A DNA stretch of 64,000 nucleotides from Nitrospirales bacterium (GTDB lineage Bacteria > Nitrospirota > Nitrospiria > Nitrospirales > UBA8639). Position numbers and translations under genes: made by a program. Below the pieces are notes generated by a model, which saw nothing but the letters and a program-made list of their open reading frames with translations, searched no databases and was not told the DNA's origin. This document shows positions 1-8,833 of this stretch, one piece after another. The first letter of the stretch is position 1. Each line of letters opens with the position of its first letter. Location of the stretch: contig JALDRJ010000002.1 of assembly GCA_031315865.1 (NCBI GenBank), forward strand, positions 1,276,001 to 1,340,000, read 5' to 3'.

Positions 1-279
1 GCCGAAGCGTCGTTTATCGGCTGTAAACAGATGCCCTGTAAAGTACCACCATTCTGTCAAAAAACGTTCATGGGCGCCATGATCATGGGGAAATTGAAAT
101 GTGTATCCAGGCTGAGCCTGTTGATAGGTTGATGGGCTCTCTCTTGCTTCGTTTTTGGCCAAAAGATTGGGAGGAAAGAGAACAAGCAGGATCGATGTGA
201 TGGCCCAGGTGAGGCACAGGGAAAAACCCAGTGGACGAAAAACGGCAGACTCTGAAGCGAGATGAGGCGAATTATGCAT
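1..279 (-). CDS. N-terminal part of a CrtC/AttH-like (lipocalin-like) secreted protein, cut by the window edge
   Basis: Only the first 93 codons are present; the gene continues off the left edge on the minus strand. ATG is at 279. A hydrophobic stretch at about residues 18-38 suggests export. Residues 58-82 hold an aromatic motif (FPHDHG, then EWWYFTGHL) typical of the start of carotenoid 1,2-hydratase CrtC / AttH-type secreted 'hydrolase' proteins. That family is often found beside ABC exporters. The family assignment rests on this motif alone; the catalytic part is outside the window. A direct repeat of GGCCGGCTT lies at the start codon. Confidence 0.6.
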   Translation of the reverse strand, partial: MHNSPHLASESAVFRPLGFSLCLTWAITSILLVLFPPNLLAKNEARESPSTYQQAQPGYTFQFPHDHGAHERFLTEWWYFTGHLFTADKRRFG

Positions 280-417
280 GGCCGGCTTGGCCGGCTTATA
301 GCATGGAGTCTGAACATCCGCAAATCTTTTTAAATTATGTGTTACGAACGATTTTGGCGAGATGAGCTTTCGGTTGCTAGCGTTGACATTGAAGAAAACC
401 CTCGGCTATCGTAGCTC

Positions 418-1083
418 ATGTTTTCAGACTCTCATTCTACTCCCATTGGGACCTTTCGAATCCCTGAAGTCGTCCCATTTTTCCCGCTGCCGAATGTGGT
501 GTTTTTTCCGCACACCTACCTGCCTCTTCATATTTTTGAGCCGCGCTATCGAGAAATGGTCGAGGATACGGCTTCCAGGGGTGATTGTATTGGAATGGCA
601 CTTCTCAAAGACGGGTGGGAAAGTCAGTATTATCAATCCCCTCCTATTTATGACCTGGGATGTGTGGGACGCCTGGTCAGTGTCAATTCACTTTCAGATG
701 GACGGTTTAATGTTATCTTGAAAGGACTCAGCCGCTGCCGGTATTTTGAACAATCCGTCACTACATCTTATCGTCAGGCCAAGCTTCAAGTTCTGCCTGA
801 TACCATCGAATCATTAAAGCTCGAACCTTCGGTACGGGCGCAACTGATTGACGTGGCGGAATGTTATCTGAGACAGAAAAAGGCCGACGACCTGAGTCAA
901 CTGATTTCATCTGAAGATATGAACGATGGTGTCTTGGTCAACAGTTTATCAGCCGGGTTGGATCTGACAGCGAATGAAAAGCAGTTTTTGCTCGAAGCAG
1001 GGCATCTCACCCAACGTGCTCGCCGCTTAGCAGACTTCCTCAAGTTCAAACTCGCCGATATTCAGTCCTCCGCTCAAGGATAG
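418..1083 (+). CDS. LON substrate-binding-domain protein (stand-alone)
   Basis: 221 aa. It matches the N-terminal substrate-recognition domain of Lon protease (PF02190) without the AAA or protease parts. The visible motifs are FPLPNVVFFP at about 22-31, the HIFEPRYR motif at about 38-45, and an internal GRL..V....DGRFNV strand pattern. The helical C-terminal half resembles the Lon N-domain bundle. Stand-alone LON-domain proteins are common and their role is unclear; they may present substrates or adaptors. The stop is 5 nt from the ABC ATPase GTG, so the two genes are probably co-transcribed. Confidence 0.85.
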   Translation: MFSDSHSTPIGTFRIPEVVPFFPLPNVVFFPHTYLPLHIFEPRYREMVEDTASRGDCIGMALLKDGWESQYYQSPPIYDLGCVGRLVSVNSLSDGRFNVILKGLSRCRYFEQSVTTSYRQAKLQVLPDTIESLKLEPSVRAQLIDVAECYLRQKKADDLSQLISSEDMNDGVLVNSLSAGLDLTANEKQFLLEAGHLTQRARRLADFLKFKLADIQSSAQG

Positions 1084-1088
1084 GTTCT

Positions 1089-2069
1089 GTGACTACCTCA
1101 TCAGTTGCGATAGAAGTCGTAGGTCTGTGCAAAACGTATGAGAATCTGGCCGCCGTCCAAGATTTATCACTCACGGTAAATACGGGAGAAATATTTGGTC
1201 TGCTCGGCCCGAATGGAGCCGGTAAGAGTACGACTCTTCGGATTCTCATCACGACCCTCAAGCCCACGAGTGGAAAGGCGACGATTCTGGGGCATGATGT
1301 CCTGACCGAGGCGGATACCGTCAGGCAACTTATCGGCTATGTGCCGCAAGAAAGGGCGATTGATAGATTTTTGACCGGACGTGAGCATTTGCTGCTCTTG
1401 GGAGATCTCTATCATCTCCCGAAGGAAGAATCTGTCAGACGTATTCAAGAGTTACTCAAATTGGTGGACTTGGAAGATCACGCAGATCGAGTGGCGAAAA
1501 CCTATTCCGGAGGTATGAAGCGAAAACTCGATATTGCCTGTGGTCTCTTGCCAAACCCACGAGTCCTTTTTTTGGATGAACCAACGCTTGGCTTAGATGT
1601 CCAAAGTCGGTTGAATGTCTGGGAATACGTACGGCGTTTACGTGAACAGGGCATGACGATCGTGATGACGACCAATTATTTGGATGAAGCTGACCAGTTA
1701 TGTGATCGAATCGCCATCATTGATGGTGGGAGGATTCGAACCATTGGTTCGCCCAAAGAACTGAAGGCCGGACTAGGGGGAGACGGAGTCTCGCTATCAC
1801 TTCGTGACACCGAGCCTGCCTTGCTGGAAAAACTGGCTGGGGAGATTAAAGGTCTGTCCTTTATCCGGTCGGTCCGACCGCATGCCCGGGGATTAGACAT
1901 TCGCGTTGAGGCTCCTGAAAAGGCCTTGCCCGCGTTATTCGAAGTAACGAACCGTCTGGGGTGCAAGCTTGAGGGCGTGGAATATCATCGTCCCCGGCTT
2001 GATGATGTGTTCATCAATTTTACCGGGCATTCTATCGACGAGACTCCGCAGCCTGCGGATCAGGATTAG
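1089..2069 (+). CDS. ABC transporter ATP-binding protein, DrrA type
   Basis: 326 aa; GTG start 5 nt after the previous stop. It is the nucleotide-binding subunit of an ABC-2 exporter. Walker A GPNGAGKST is at 40-48, the signature YSGGM at 139-143, Walker B LFLDEP at 160-165 and the D-loop GLD at 168-170. The switch histidine of the H-loop is replaced by Asn196 (TTNYLDEADQL). DrrA-type antibiotic or lipid exporters often carry Gln or another residue here, so this is family-consistent rather than a defect. The C-terminal ~90 residues form the DrrA accessory domain. The next gene encodes the matching permease. Confidence 0.93.
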   Translation: MTTSSVAIEVVGLCKTYENLAAVQDLSLTVNTGEIFGLLGPNGAGKSTTLRILITTLKPTSGKATILGHDVLTEADTVRQLIGYVPQERAIDRFLTGREHLLLLGDLYHLPKEESVRRIQELLKLVDLEDHADRVAKTYSGGMKRKLDIACGLLPNPRVLFLDEPTLGLDVQSRLNVWEYVRRLREQGMTIVMTTNYLDEADQLCDRIAIIDGGRIRTIGSPKELKAGLGGDGVSLSLRDTEPALLEKLAGEIKGLSFIRSVRPHARGLDIRVEAPEKALPALFEVTNRLGCKLEGVEYHRPRLDDVFINFTGHSIDETPQPADQD

Positions 2070-2155
2070 GCCGTCAGACCGTGCATGATCGACCACGCGT
2101 CGTCAAATCGGTAAGTCGTGGAGTAAAAGCTCTAGAAGGAATAAGAGGGTAGAAC

Positions 2156-2935
2156 ATGCAGAATCAAATACAAGAAGTGTTGGCGCTCACGAATCGATGG
2201 GTCAAGCGACTCAGTCGAGAGAAATTTAGCATGTTGTTCACTCTCGTCCAACCCATGCTCTTTTGGCTGATTTTTTTTGGAAGTCTTTTTCAACGAGCCG
2301 CGGATGTTCAGGTGGTCCAGGCTCCGAATTACATCAGTTTTTTGGCGGCTGGTGTCGTTGTCATGACGGTCTTGAATAATGGGTTGGCTGGAGGCGTCGA
2401 TTTACTCTTCGATAAAGAAAACGGATTTTTAGAACGTTTGATGGCCACGCCTATTCGTCGTTCTTCCGTCATTCTGAGCCGTTTCTTGTTCGTGATGGCA
2501 ATCACGGCCATGCAGATTTTGGTTATCCTTGGTGTCGCCTTCTTTTTTGGCGTGCGTCCTGAAACTGGGCTGTTGGGTATTGCCGCCATCCTGTTTATCG
2601 GTATGTTATTCGGTGTGGGATTAACGGCCATTTCGATGGCCATGGCCTTTTCTGTCAAAAGCCATGGTGACTTTTTTTCTGTCTTAGGGTTTCTTTCCCT
2701 TCCAATGATCTTTCTCAGCTCGGCTTTAGTCCCCCTTTCGGCCATGCCCGGATGGATGCAGGCTCTCGCCTCTCTCAATCCTATGACCTGGGTAATTGAT
2801 GCGGTTCGTCCGTTAATCTTGACTGGATGGGGAGCAGCTCTTCCTCAAATCTTAATCGCCGTCGCTGTCTTGGTCGTTTTTGATGCCTTGTGCCTCTATG
2901 GAGGCGCCAAAGCGTTCAAGAAAACGGTGGGATAA
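2156..2935 (+). CDS. ABC-2 type transporter permease, DrrB type
   Basis: 259 aa integral membrane protein with about six hydrophobic segments. They include LFTLVQPMLFWLIFFGSLF near the N-terminus and a last segment at about 225-245. It belongs to the ABC2_membrane family (PF01061 type) and pairs with the DrrA-like ATPase 86 nt upstream. The exported substrate cannot be read from sequence. The ATG at 2156 follows a GGAATAAGAGGGTAGAAC leader, a modest Shine-Dalgarno region. The gap to the ATPase holds no other gene. Confidence 0.92.
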   Translation: MQNQIQEVLALTNRWVKRLSREKFSMLFTLVQPMLFWLIFFGSLFQRAADVQVVQAPNYISFLAAGVVVMTVLNNGLAGGVDLLFDKENGFLERLMATPIRRSSVILSRFLFVMAITAMQILVILGVAFFFGVRPETGLLGIAAILFIGMLFGVGLTAISMAMAFSVKSHGDFFSVLGFLSLPMIFLSSALVPLSAMPGWMQALASLNPMTWVIDAVRPLILTGWGAALPQILIAVAVLVVFDALCLYGGAKAFKKTVG

Positions 2936-2984
2936 TTCACCGTCTTTACGGCCATTACCTCTCTCGAACATTCCGGTTGGACCT

Positions 2985-3845
2985 ATGGACAACGATTCGT
3001 CAACGGAACGGAAAATCCAAGCCCTTCTTCGTCTCCTGACAGATCCGAACCCCAAGATTGCTGCAACGATTCAACAGGAGCTTGTCAGGATGGGACAAAC
3101 GGCTTTGCCATTTCTTGAACATTCCGATTTCACCGAACAGGGGCTAGCGACTCGAGTTGAAGAAATTCGCGAAGATATTCGATTTTCTGTGATTCGTAGA
3201 GAATTGGAGCGACTCCTTGCGGATGAGCAATCCCTCAATTTGGAATCTGGAACGTTTTTGCTTGCCCGTTCGGCGTATCCCAATCTTGACGTAGAGTCGT
3301 ATATTCGCCAACTTGATGCGTTGGCCGACGAGGTACGTCCCCGCATCCATTCAACGTTACCGCCAGAAGATGCCAGCCTGATTCTTTGTGAATATCTTTT
3401 TCGGGAGAAGGGGTTCTGCGGGAACCGGGAGCTGTACTATGACCCGGAGAATAGCTTTTTAAATCGTGTGCTTGATCGTCGAACGGGAATTCCTATCACG
3501 CTGTGCGCGCTCTATTTGTTCATTTCCGGTCGTTTAGGTATTCCTTGTGCCGGTGTCGGGATGCCGGGGCATTTTGTGGTCGGCATCGAGGAAACCGATC
3601 CGGCGTTGTTTATCGATTGTTTTAACGGAGGAGTGTTTCTTCAGGCGAAAGATTGTGAACGGTTTTTAACGGAAGCTGGAATCGGGTTTGATGACTCCTT
3701 CCTCAGTCGGACACCGAATGACTTGATCTTGGCGAGGATGATCAGGAACCTGATAAGCATTCATGAAAAACAGGATCAGGCCAAGCAGGTCGAGCGTTGG
3801 CATTCGCTGATTGCTGCGTTGGAACGTACGCCGGAGATCGAATAG
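2985..3845 (+). CDS. SirB1-family transglutaminase-like protein
   Basis: 286 aa using ATG 2985; the frame stays open upstream into the permease gene, but 2985 avoids that overlap. The central region is the transglutaminase-like core of SirB1 proteins (PF13369). Motifs are an NxxEYLF-like segment (LCEYLFREKGFCGN), SFLNRVLDRRTGIPITL, and the GMPGHFVVG histidine motif followed by FIDCFNGG. The C-terminus is TPR-like. SirB1-like proteins occur in many bacteria without a fixed biochemical role. The position directly after the ABC permease suggests the same transcript. Confidence 0.85.
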   Translation: MDNDSSTERKIQALLRLLTDPNPKIAATIQQELVRMGQTALPFLEHSDFTEQGLATRVEEIREDIRFSVIRRELERLLADEQSLNLESGTFLLARSAYPNLDVESYIRQLDALADEVRPRIHSTLPPEDASLILCEYLFREKGFCGNRELYYDPENSFLNRVLDRRTGIPITLCALYLFISGRLGIPCAGVGMPGHFVVGIEETDPALFIDCFNGGVFLQAKDCERFLTEAGIGFDDSFLSRTPNDLILARMIRNLISIHEKQDQAKQVERWHSLIAALERTPEIE

Positions 3846-3853
3846 CCCTTGAA

Positions 3854-3994
3854 GGGCACCTCTAAAAACTTTCCTTTTCCGCGATGGTGGCGTCAACCAC
3901 GTGCTCAAATCCTCATGTATTGAGGCATACACTGCGGTTTTCCGCACGCGGTTTCCTTGCCCTCACAGAAAAATCCTAGTTTTTAGAGATGTCC
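3854..3994. repeat. 141-bp MITE-like element with 17-bp terminal inverted repeats
   Basis: The left end is GGGCACCTCTAAAAACT at 3854-3870 and the right end AGTTTTTAGAGATGTCC at 3978-3994. They are inverted repeats matching at 15 of 17 positions. Inside are shorter inverted parts (CCACGTGC and GCACGCGG) that would fold a hairpin. There is no ORF. It sits between the SirB1-like gene and a convergent MBL gene, ending 8 nt before that gene's stop codon. The structure fits a non-autonomous mobile element or an intergenic fold-back repeat. No second copy was noticed in this window. Confidence 0.6.
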
Positions 3995-4002
3995 TGAATG
4001 GA

Positions 4003-4794
4003 CTACCATTTCAGTTTCATCAAATCTCGGGCTAAAGAGATCTTTCCGCGAAAGGCCCTGGCCGCCTGCTTTTTCACGTCATATCGTTCGGCTACCGGAT
4101 AGAAATGCGTCAAGACGAGGCGTTTGACTCCAGCTTCCTGGGCAACTTTCCCGCAATCTCCAGCATGCATATGTGCCGCACCAGGGCGATTCCTTGGAAA
4201 GGAGCAGTCCAAAATGGCACAATCGACATCTCGACACAATTGCACCAGATTCGGTGAATAACAGGCATCGCCGGAATACGCGAAGCAGTGACCTTGATAT
4301 TCGACCCGGTATCCTAAGCACGTTTGTTTGTCTGTATGCGTCATGACCCTAGGGGTAATACGAGTCGTTCCAATCATGAAGGGACGGGCCTCCACTTCTT
4401 TGATTCTGACTCGAAAAGGGGCCTGGTCAAAGACAGGAAAAGTCTTCAGAATGCTACGAAAGAGATGTTTCGTTCCTTTTGGCCCAATGATGGTGAGATC
4501 GGGTCGGCTTTCAGTATATTGCGAGTGGCACACCGCATCAAAAAAGAAGGGAATGAAATCGGCAAAATGGTCGGCATGGTAATGGGTGAAAAGAAGGTAT
4601 TCCAGCCGATGGCGATTGAACCCGGTTTTTATCAGATTCGTTAATGTGCGAGGACCGAAGTCAATCAGAAAAGGTTGACTGGTTTGTACCAGGTAACCTG
4701 CTGCCGCGCGGCGAGGGTGAAGATTCGTACCAGAACCGAGAATCGTAACTTGCACTGGGCCTCCAATGGCGTTCACACTAAATATTGAAGACAA
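4003..4794 (-). CDS. MBL-fold metallo-hydrolase (RNase Z / phosphodiesterase-like)
   Basis: 263 aa from a TTG at 4794; a GTG at 4776 (just before NAIGGP) is an equally possible start and neither has a clear Shine-Dalgarno. The metal-binding motif is THYHADH (His71, His73, Asp75, His76), with a later SGDA aspartate and a C-terminal LTHFYP histidine. The overall pattern ILGSGT...IDFG...HYHADH resembles ribonuclease Z-like beta-lactamase-fold hydrolases. No flexible arm typical of true RNase Z is obvious, so a general phosphodiesterase or lactonase-like hydrolase is possible. It is probably cytosolic. Confidence 0.85.
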   Translation of the reverse strand: MSSIFSVNAIGGPVQVTILGSGTNLHPRRAAAGYLVQTSQPFLIDFGPRTLTNLIKTGFNRHRLEYLLFTHYHADHFADFIPFFFDAVCHSQYTESRPDLTIIGPKGTKHLFRSILKTFPVFDQAPFRVRIKEVEARPFMIGTTRITPRVMTHTDKQTCLGYRVEYQGHCFAYSGDACYSPNLVQLCRDVDCAILDCSFPRNRPGAAHMHAGDCGKVAQEAGVKRLVLTHFYPVAERYDVKKQAARAFRGKISLARDLMKLKW

Positions 4795-4821
4795 TTCGTG
4801 TCAAGCCTATGGGAATGTCTG

Positions 4822-5490
4822 ATGGGAAATGAACCAAGTCCTTCTGGTCAAGTCAATGTCCTAGCCGGACTGGCTATCCTAGGCCTCGTGGTTGGCGGTA
4901 TTTGGGTTTGGCATCATTTATCGTTCGATACGCAGGATTGGATTATCGATGACATCGTTCCTGTATTGCTCGTTCTCGTTGCAGTGGGTGCCGCACTGTG
5001 GGTGATTATTCGGAAATTTCAAGCGAAACGCCAGATCCGGCTGAGACGCGATCGCCTGATCAAACGATTCGAACAAGAAGCCTCCCCGAAGAAACGTCTG
5101 GACATTGCCTTTGTGCTGGTTGAACTCAATGACTACCAATTGGCTGGGTTGGAATCTATTGTTGAGCCAATGGCAGAGCTTTTTATTTCCACATTGAAAA
5201 CCGCGTTGGGTGACAAGCAGCACCGGATACGGGGCATGGCGGCGAGCTACCTCGGGGTTTTACAGTATCGGCCCGCGATTGCACTCTTGCTTCGTGCGCT
5301 CGAAGATGATCATGCCCATGTTCGTGCTTCAGCGGCGTTGGCTCTTGGCCGGATGCGCGCGATCGAGGCAAGAGGAAAACTGGAATATACGATGAAGGAG
5401 GATTGGGACCAAACCGTGAGAAGCCGCGCCCGTGAAGCCTTTGAACGAATTAGCCGGATCGACGGCCAGCCATTGGTAGAAAAGACGTAA
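4822..5490 (+). CDS. Membrane-anchored HEAT-repeat protein
   Basis: 222 aa from ATG 4822, preceded by GGGAA; a GTG at 4798 in the same frame would add 8 residues. Two hydrophobic segments at about 12-35 and 47-65 are followed by a basic linker. The C-terminal half consists of HEAT-like repeats (around RIRGMAASYLGVLQY, then HVRASAALALGRM). This arrangement suggests a membrane-bound protein-interaction scaffold. It is divergent from the MBL gene, with almost no spacing. Function unknown. Confidence 0.72.
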   Translation: MGNEPSPSGQVNVLAGLAILGLVVGGIWVWHHLSFDTQDWIIDDIVPVLLVLVAVGAALWVIIRKFQAKRQIRLRRDRLIKRFEQEASPKKRLDIAFVLVELNDYQLAGLESIVEPMAELFISTLKTALGDKQHRIRGMAASYLGVLQYRPAIALLLRALEDDHAHVRASAALALGRMRAIEARGKLEYTMKEDWDQTVRSRAREAFERISRIDGQPLVEKT

Positions 5491-5676
5491 GAGTTGTTTC
5501 GTACGACGTTGAATTGAAGTGTGGATTACAGGTGCCCTGGGCCACGATAGTTGAACAGGATTTTTACGGTTATAGGAGAGCTAGCCCACGGTAGAGGAAA
5601 AACGTAGTGGCAAATGCCATTGCAGCTTTCAGAGGGAAAGACGCACCAACTGAGAAACCGATTACAAGTGGGCTAG

Positions 5677-6324
5677 TTAGTTAATTTCGCGATTGAGGGC
5701 GGCTTGATCGGCAGGGGTAAAACGATATCCCTTGTTAAGCAGGATACTCATGCTGTTGGCTAATGTTTCAATTTCACCTTGGCGCTTCACCGTATCGAAT
5801 AGGCGATTCAAACTGGAGACGTATTGAGCTGAGGGAAGATGGGCTTCAAACGTCTGGCCGAAGGCTTCCATGACGTCGCGCAGTTCCTGACTCGTATATT
5901 CTTCATCATCATTTTTGTCTCCCACCAGCGCAAACTCGAAAAACGTTAAGCTCAATGACAAAGCTTGTTGAGTACGTGAAAAGGCTTCTCTCGCCTCATC
6001 GAGCCCTTTCGGGTATCGTGCCGGGCAATCGAAGTTTTCAGTGGATTGAAACATGACATCGTACGAAATGTTCTGAACTTGAGGGGTCTCATGTTTCTTG
6101 GGCTTTTTATAAAAAAAGAATGTGCAGGTCTGAGCAACGTAAAAGTCTTTTTTGTCTTGTAAGATTTGTTGACTAATGTGAGTCGTGAACCCACGGAACA
6201 CGTCTGTTCCTGCAGATCCAAGGGCTGGGGATTCCGGCATAGCACTGACTGAAAACGTCACGAATGCTACCAGCCCTAGGATCCATGTCTGCCATGCCTG
6301 AATGTTTGGTCGGATTCTACGCAT
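5677..6324 (-). CDS. Secreted protein of unknown function
   Basis: 215 aa. An N-terminal signal peptide (hydrophobic core at about 14-27, cleavage near SAMPES) indicates export. The mature part has a single Cys near TCTFFFY and another at FDCPARYP, suggesting a possible disulphide. The C-terminal half is helical. No family was recognised. The gene stands alone between a plus-strand HEAT gene and a divergent arginine-catabolism operon. Confidence 0.7.
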   Translation of the reverse strand: MRRIRPNIQAWQTWILGLVAFVTFSVSAMPESPALGSAGTDVFRGFTTHISQQILQDKKDFYVAQTCTFFFYKKPKKHETPQVQNISYDVMFQSTENFDCPARYPKGLDEAREAFSRTQQALSLSLTFFEFALVGDKNDDEEYTSQELRDVMEAFGQTFEAHLPSAQYVSSLNRLFDTVKRQGEIETLANSMSILLNKGYRFTPADQAALNREIN

Positions 6325-6469
6325 ATGAATGACCCTTGCCTTTCTTAAAAGTATACCAGTTAGCTTTTTTTCTTGCCAGGCTGGTTTCTAAACTTCAATA
6401 CTTCTCGTGCACGATAATCCGATGTTTTCTGAGATTTCGAACTGAAAAAAGCATGATACAATATTTCTG

Positions 6470-7717
6470 ATGGCTACACAGACAGTCCTCTTGAGTGGAC
6501 ATATTATCGATTCGCTAATCTTGGCGAAAGTGTTAGACACGATCGTCATGCTTGAAGGGACTTTTGACCTCCTAACGGTAGAAATCGGGAAGTCACGAGA
6601 AGAATCCTCCCATGTCAAAATTCAGATCCACGCAGCCACTTCCGATCGTCTCGCGGAGATCGTGGAAGCCATTCAACCCCATGGCGCGAGAATCGAGGAG
6701 GAGATCAATTGCTCGGTTCAAGCGGCTCCAGCCGATGGAGTCCTTCCCGACACGTTTTATGCTACGAGTCATCTGCCAACCCAGATTCGCGTGAATGGAG
6801 CTTGGATCGAAGTCGAAGGGACCGAGATGGATCTAGCCATTGCTGTCTGTGAGGAGACTGTGACTGCTCGAATGGTGCCGATGGCTGATGTGAAGAAAGG
6901 CGATCTCATCGTGACAGGGAGCGATGGTATTCGCGTTCTTCCGCTCGAGCGTCCGGAAGAGCGTGATGTATTCGGCTTTATGGAAGCCCAGGTTTCCTCC
7001 GAGCGCCCCTATCGTCCCGTCATCGGGGATATCGCCCGTCGAATGCGGGGAATAGCTCAGGAACGTCGGACCGGAAATTCCCCGCGAAAAGTGCTGTTGG
7101 CCGGGGGGCCGGCTATCGTCCATGCCGGTGGTCGGGAGGCGTTGGCGTGGCTCATAAACTCGGGGTACATTCATGTCTTGTTCTGCGGGAATGCCCTCGC
7201 GGCTCATGATATGGAAGCCAGTATATTTGGGACGTCGCTGGGGTACAATCTCGGGGCAGGGAGAACGGTTCCTCATGGTCATGAACATCATCTCCGAACC
7301 ATCAATCGAATACGGAGCATAAGGAGCATCGAGAAGGCCGTCAAAACAGGAGTCATTCGGGACGGTATCATGGCCGCATGCGTTCATCATGATGTGCATG
7401 TGGTCATGGCGGGGACGATTCGTGACGATGGTCCTTTGCCGGGAGTGATAACCGATTCGATGCAAGCTCAAGCCGCGATGAGAGCGGCCCTTCCCGGTGT
7501 CGACTTGGCGTTGCTGGTCGCATCAACGCTCCATGCCGTTGCGACCGGAAACTTGCTGCCGGCTATGGTTCCAACGGTTTGTGTGGATATCAATCCGGCG
7601 GTTCCGACAAAGCTGAGCGATCGCGGGAGCTTTCAAGCCGTGGGACTAGTGATGGACTCATCGTCGTTTCTTCGCGAATTGGCCAGGGAGTTAGGCTGGC
7701 AGGAGCAGAACTCGTGA
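6470..7717 (+). CDS. LOR/SDH-type ornithine cyclodeaminase (TIGR00300 family)
   Basis: 415 aa. It resembles the TIGR00300 / LOR-SDH proteins. Family knowledge places archaeal ornithine cyclodeaminase and the C-terminal half of the cyanobacterial arginine-to-proline enzyme AgrE/ArgZ there. The N-terminal ~100 residues form the small LOR/SDH domain. The remainder holds an NAD-binding-like region (VLLAGGPAIVHAGG) and a GTSLGYNLGAGRTVPHGHEHH motif. The stop overlaps by 4 nt the GTG of the next gene, an arginine-dihydrolase-like protein, so translation is probably coupled. The likely reaction is ornithine to proline plus ammonia. The alternative is another NAD-dependent amino-acid dehydrogenase role. 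Confidence 0.83.
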   Translation: MATQTVLLSGHIIDSLILAKVLDTIVMLEGTFDLLTVEIGKSREESSHVKIQIHAATSDRLAEIVEAIQPHGARIEEEINCSVQAAPADGVLPDTFYATSHLPTQIRVNGAWIEVEGTEMDLAIAVCEETVTARMVPMADVKKGDLIVTGSDGIRVLPLERPEERDVFGFMEAQVSSERPYRPVIGDIARRMRGIAQERRTGNSPRKVLLAGGPAIVHAGGREALAWLINSGYIHVLFCGNALAAHDMEASIFGTSLGYNLGAGRTVPHGHEHHLRTINRIRSIRSIEKAVKTGVIRDGIMAACVHHDVHVVMAGTIRDDGPLPGVITDSMQAQAAMRAALPGVDLALLVASTLHAVATGNLLPAMVPTVCVDINPAVPTKLSDRGSFQAVGLVMDSSSFLRELARELGWQEQNS

Positions 7718-8514
7718 GCAGGCTACTGATGTGCCGGCCGGAGTATTTTGGGGTGGAATACGAGATTAATCCCTGGATGCGGATATCCAACGCCTCTGAT
7801 TCCTCAAGATGTCTAACGCAATGGCAAGCGCTGGTTCAAGTTCTCAACCAAGATCTGGGAGTCGAGATAGAGTTGATCGAGCCCCAGAAAGGATTACCGG
7901 ATTTAGTGTTCACCGCGAATGCAGGTGTTGTTGCCCGAGGGAAAGCGGTTCCTAGCCGCTTTCGTCATCCTGAACGTCAACAGGAAGAGCAGCATTTTGA
8001 GCGATGGTTTGACGTGCATGAGTTGGAAGTGATTCGGTTGGATTCTGACCTGTATTTCGAAGGGGCAGGAGACCTCTTGGGGTTCTCAGATGTGTGGTTC
8101 GGAGGATATCGACAACGGAGCGATATCCGAGCGTATACCGTCCTCACGGCGATCTTTCAGAAGGAAATTCTTCCACTCGAACTCGTCGATGCAAAGTTTT
8201 ATCACCTTGATACATGTTTCTGCCCTCTCAGTGGAGGTGAATTGCTGTATTATCCGGGAGCCTTCGACTCCTATGCGCGAACGGTTATTGAATCACGTCT
8301 CGAGAAGAAACGACGATTACCCGTTCCCGGTGAGGAAGCGGAACGCTTTGCCTGCAATGCCGTGTGCGTCGGGCGGCATGTCGTACTTCCGAAGGGCTGT
8401 CCGACAACCATGAGGTTGCTCGAAAGCCATGGGTACAAGACCCATCCGCTTGAATTGGACGAATTCATGAAAGCGGGAGGGTCAGCCAAATGTCTCACCC
8501 TTGCCTTAGATTGA
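7714..8514 (+). CDS. Arginine dihydrolase-like amidinotransferase-fold enzyme (ArgZ/AgrE N-domain type)
   Basis: 266 aa from GTG 7714, overlapping the previous stop. It belongs to the guanidine-modifying (GME/DDAH/amidinotransferase) superfamily. Visible key elements are YEINPWM at 16-22, LPDLVFTANAG at 61-71, YFEGAGD at 114-120, HLDTCF at 164-169 (catalytic His164) and the C-terminal GGSAKC with Cys260. The family pattern INPWM plus FTANAG is that of cyanobacterial arginine dihydrolases, and Asn69 sits where those enzymes carry a diagnostic Asn. Predicted reaction: arginine to ornithine, CO2 and two ammonia. Dimethylarginine hydrolase activity is the main alternative. Confidence 0.82.
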   Translation: MSRLLMCRPEYFGVEYEINPWMRISNASDSSRCLTQWQALVQVLNQDLGVEIELIEPQKGLPDLVFTANAGVVARGKAVPSRFRHPERQQEEQHFERWFDVHELEVIRLDSDLYFEGAGDLLGFSDVWFGGYRQRSDIRAYTVLTAIFQKEILPLELVDAKFYHLDTCFCPLSGGELLYYPGAFDSYARTVIESRLEKKRRLPVPGEEAERFACNAVCVGRHVVLPKGCPTTMRLLESHGYKTHPLELDEFMKAGGSAKCLTLALD

Positions 8515-8518
8515 TTCG

Positions 8519-8833
8519 ATGACCAACACAGAACCCTACTTCGAACTTGAATCTGATCCGGCCCTGCAACGTCATATCAAGATCGAGAGAGAGCGGGCAC
8601 GGAAACTACGAAAAACATCATGGTGGCGGGAGTTAATCGCGAAAGGGCTCTGTCATTACTGTCAACAAGCATATCCTCCTGCCGAATTGACGATGGATCA
8701 TATCGTTCCGCTGGCGCGAAGAGGCAAAAGCTCCAAAGGCAATGTGGTGCCATCTTGTCGGCCATGCAATGGAAAAAAAAATCTGGAAACTCCGGTTGAA
8801 ACGATCTTAAATACACTCAAGCCTTCCCCCTGA
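8519..8833 (+). CDS. HNH endonuclease-domain protein
   Basis: 104 aa. Compact HNH nuclease with two CxxC knuckles (Cys45/Cys48 and Cys80/Cys83) flanking the catalytic DHIVPLARRG segment (Asp60-His61) and Asn75 (KGNVVPSCRPCN). The ATG is 4 nt after the preceding stop, so it may be read through from the arginine genes. Stand-alone HNH proteins of this size are common and may act in DNA repair or defence. Nothing nearby settles which. Confidence 0.88.
   Translation: MTNTEPYFELESDPALQRHIKIERERARKLRKTSWWRELIAKGLCHYCQQAYPPAELTMDHIVPLARRGKSSKGNVVPSCRPCNGKKNLETPVETILNTLKPSP

Noticed and set aside
5501-5513. GTACGACGTTGAA, a 13-bp match to the dispersed repeat core
   Set aside because: No flanking similarity to the repeat, so only noted and not called a third copy.
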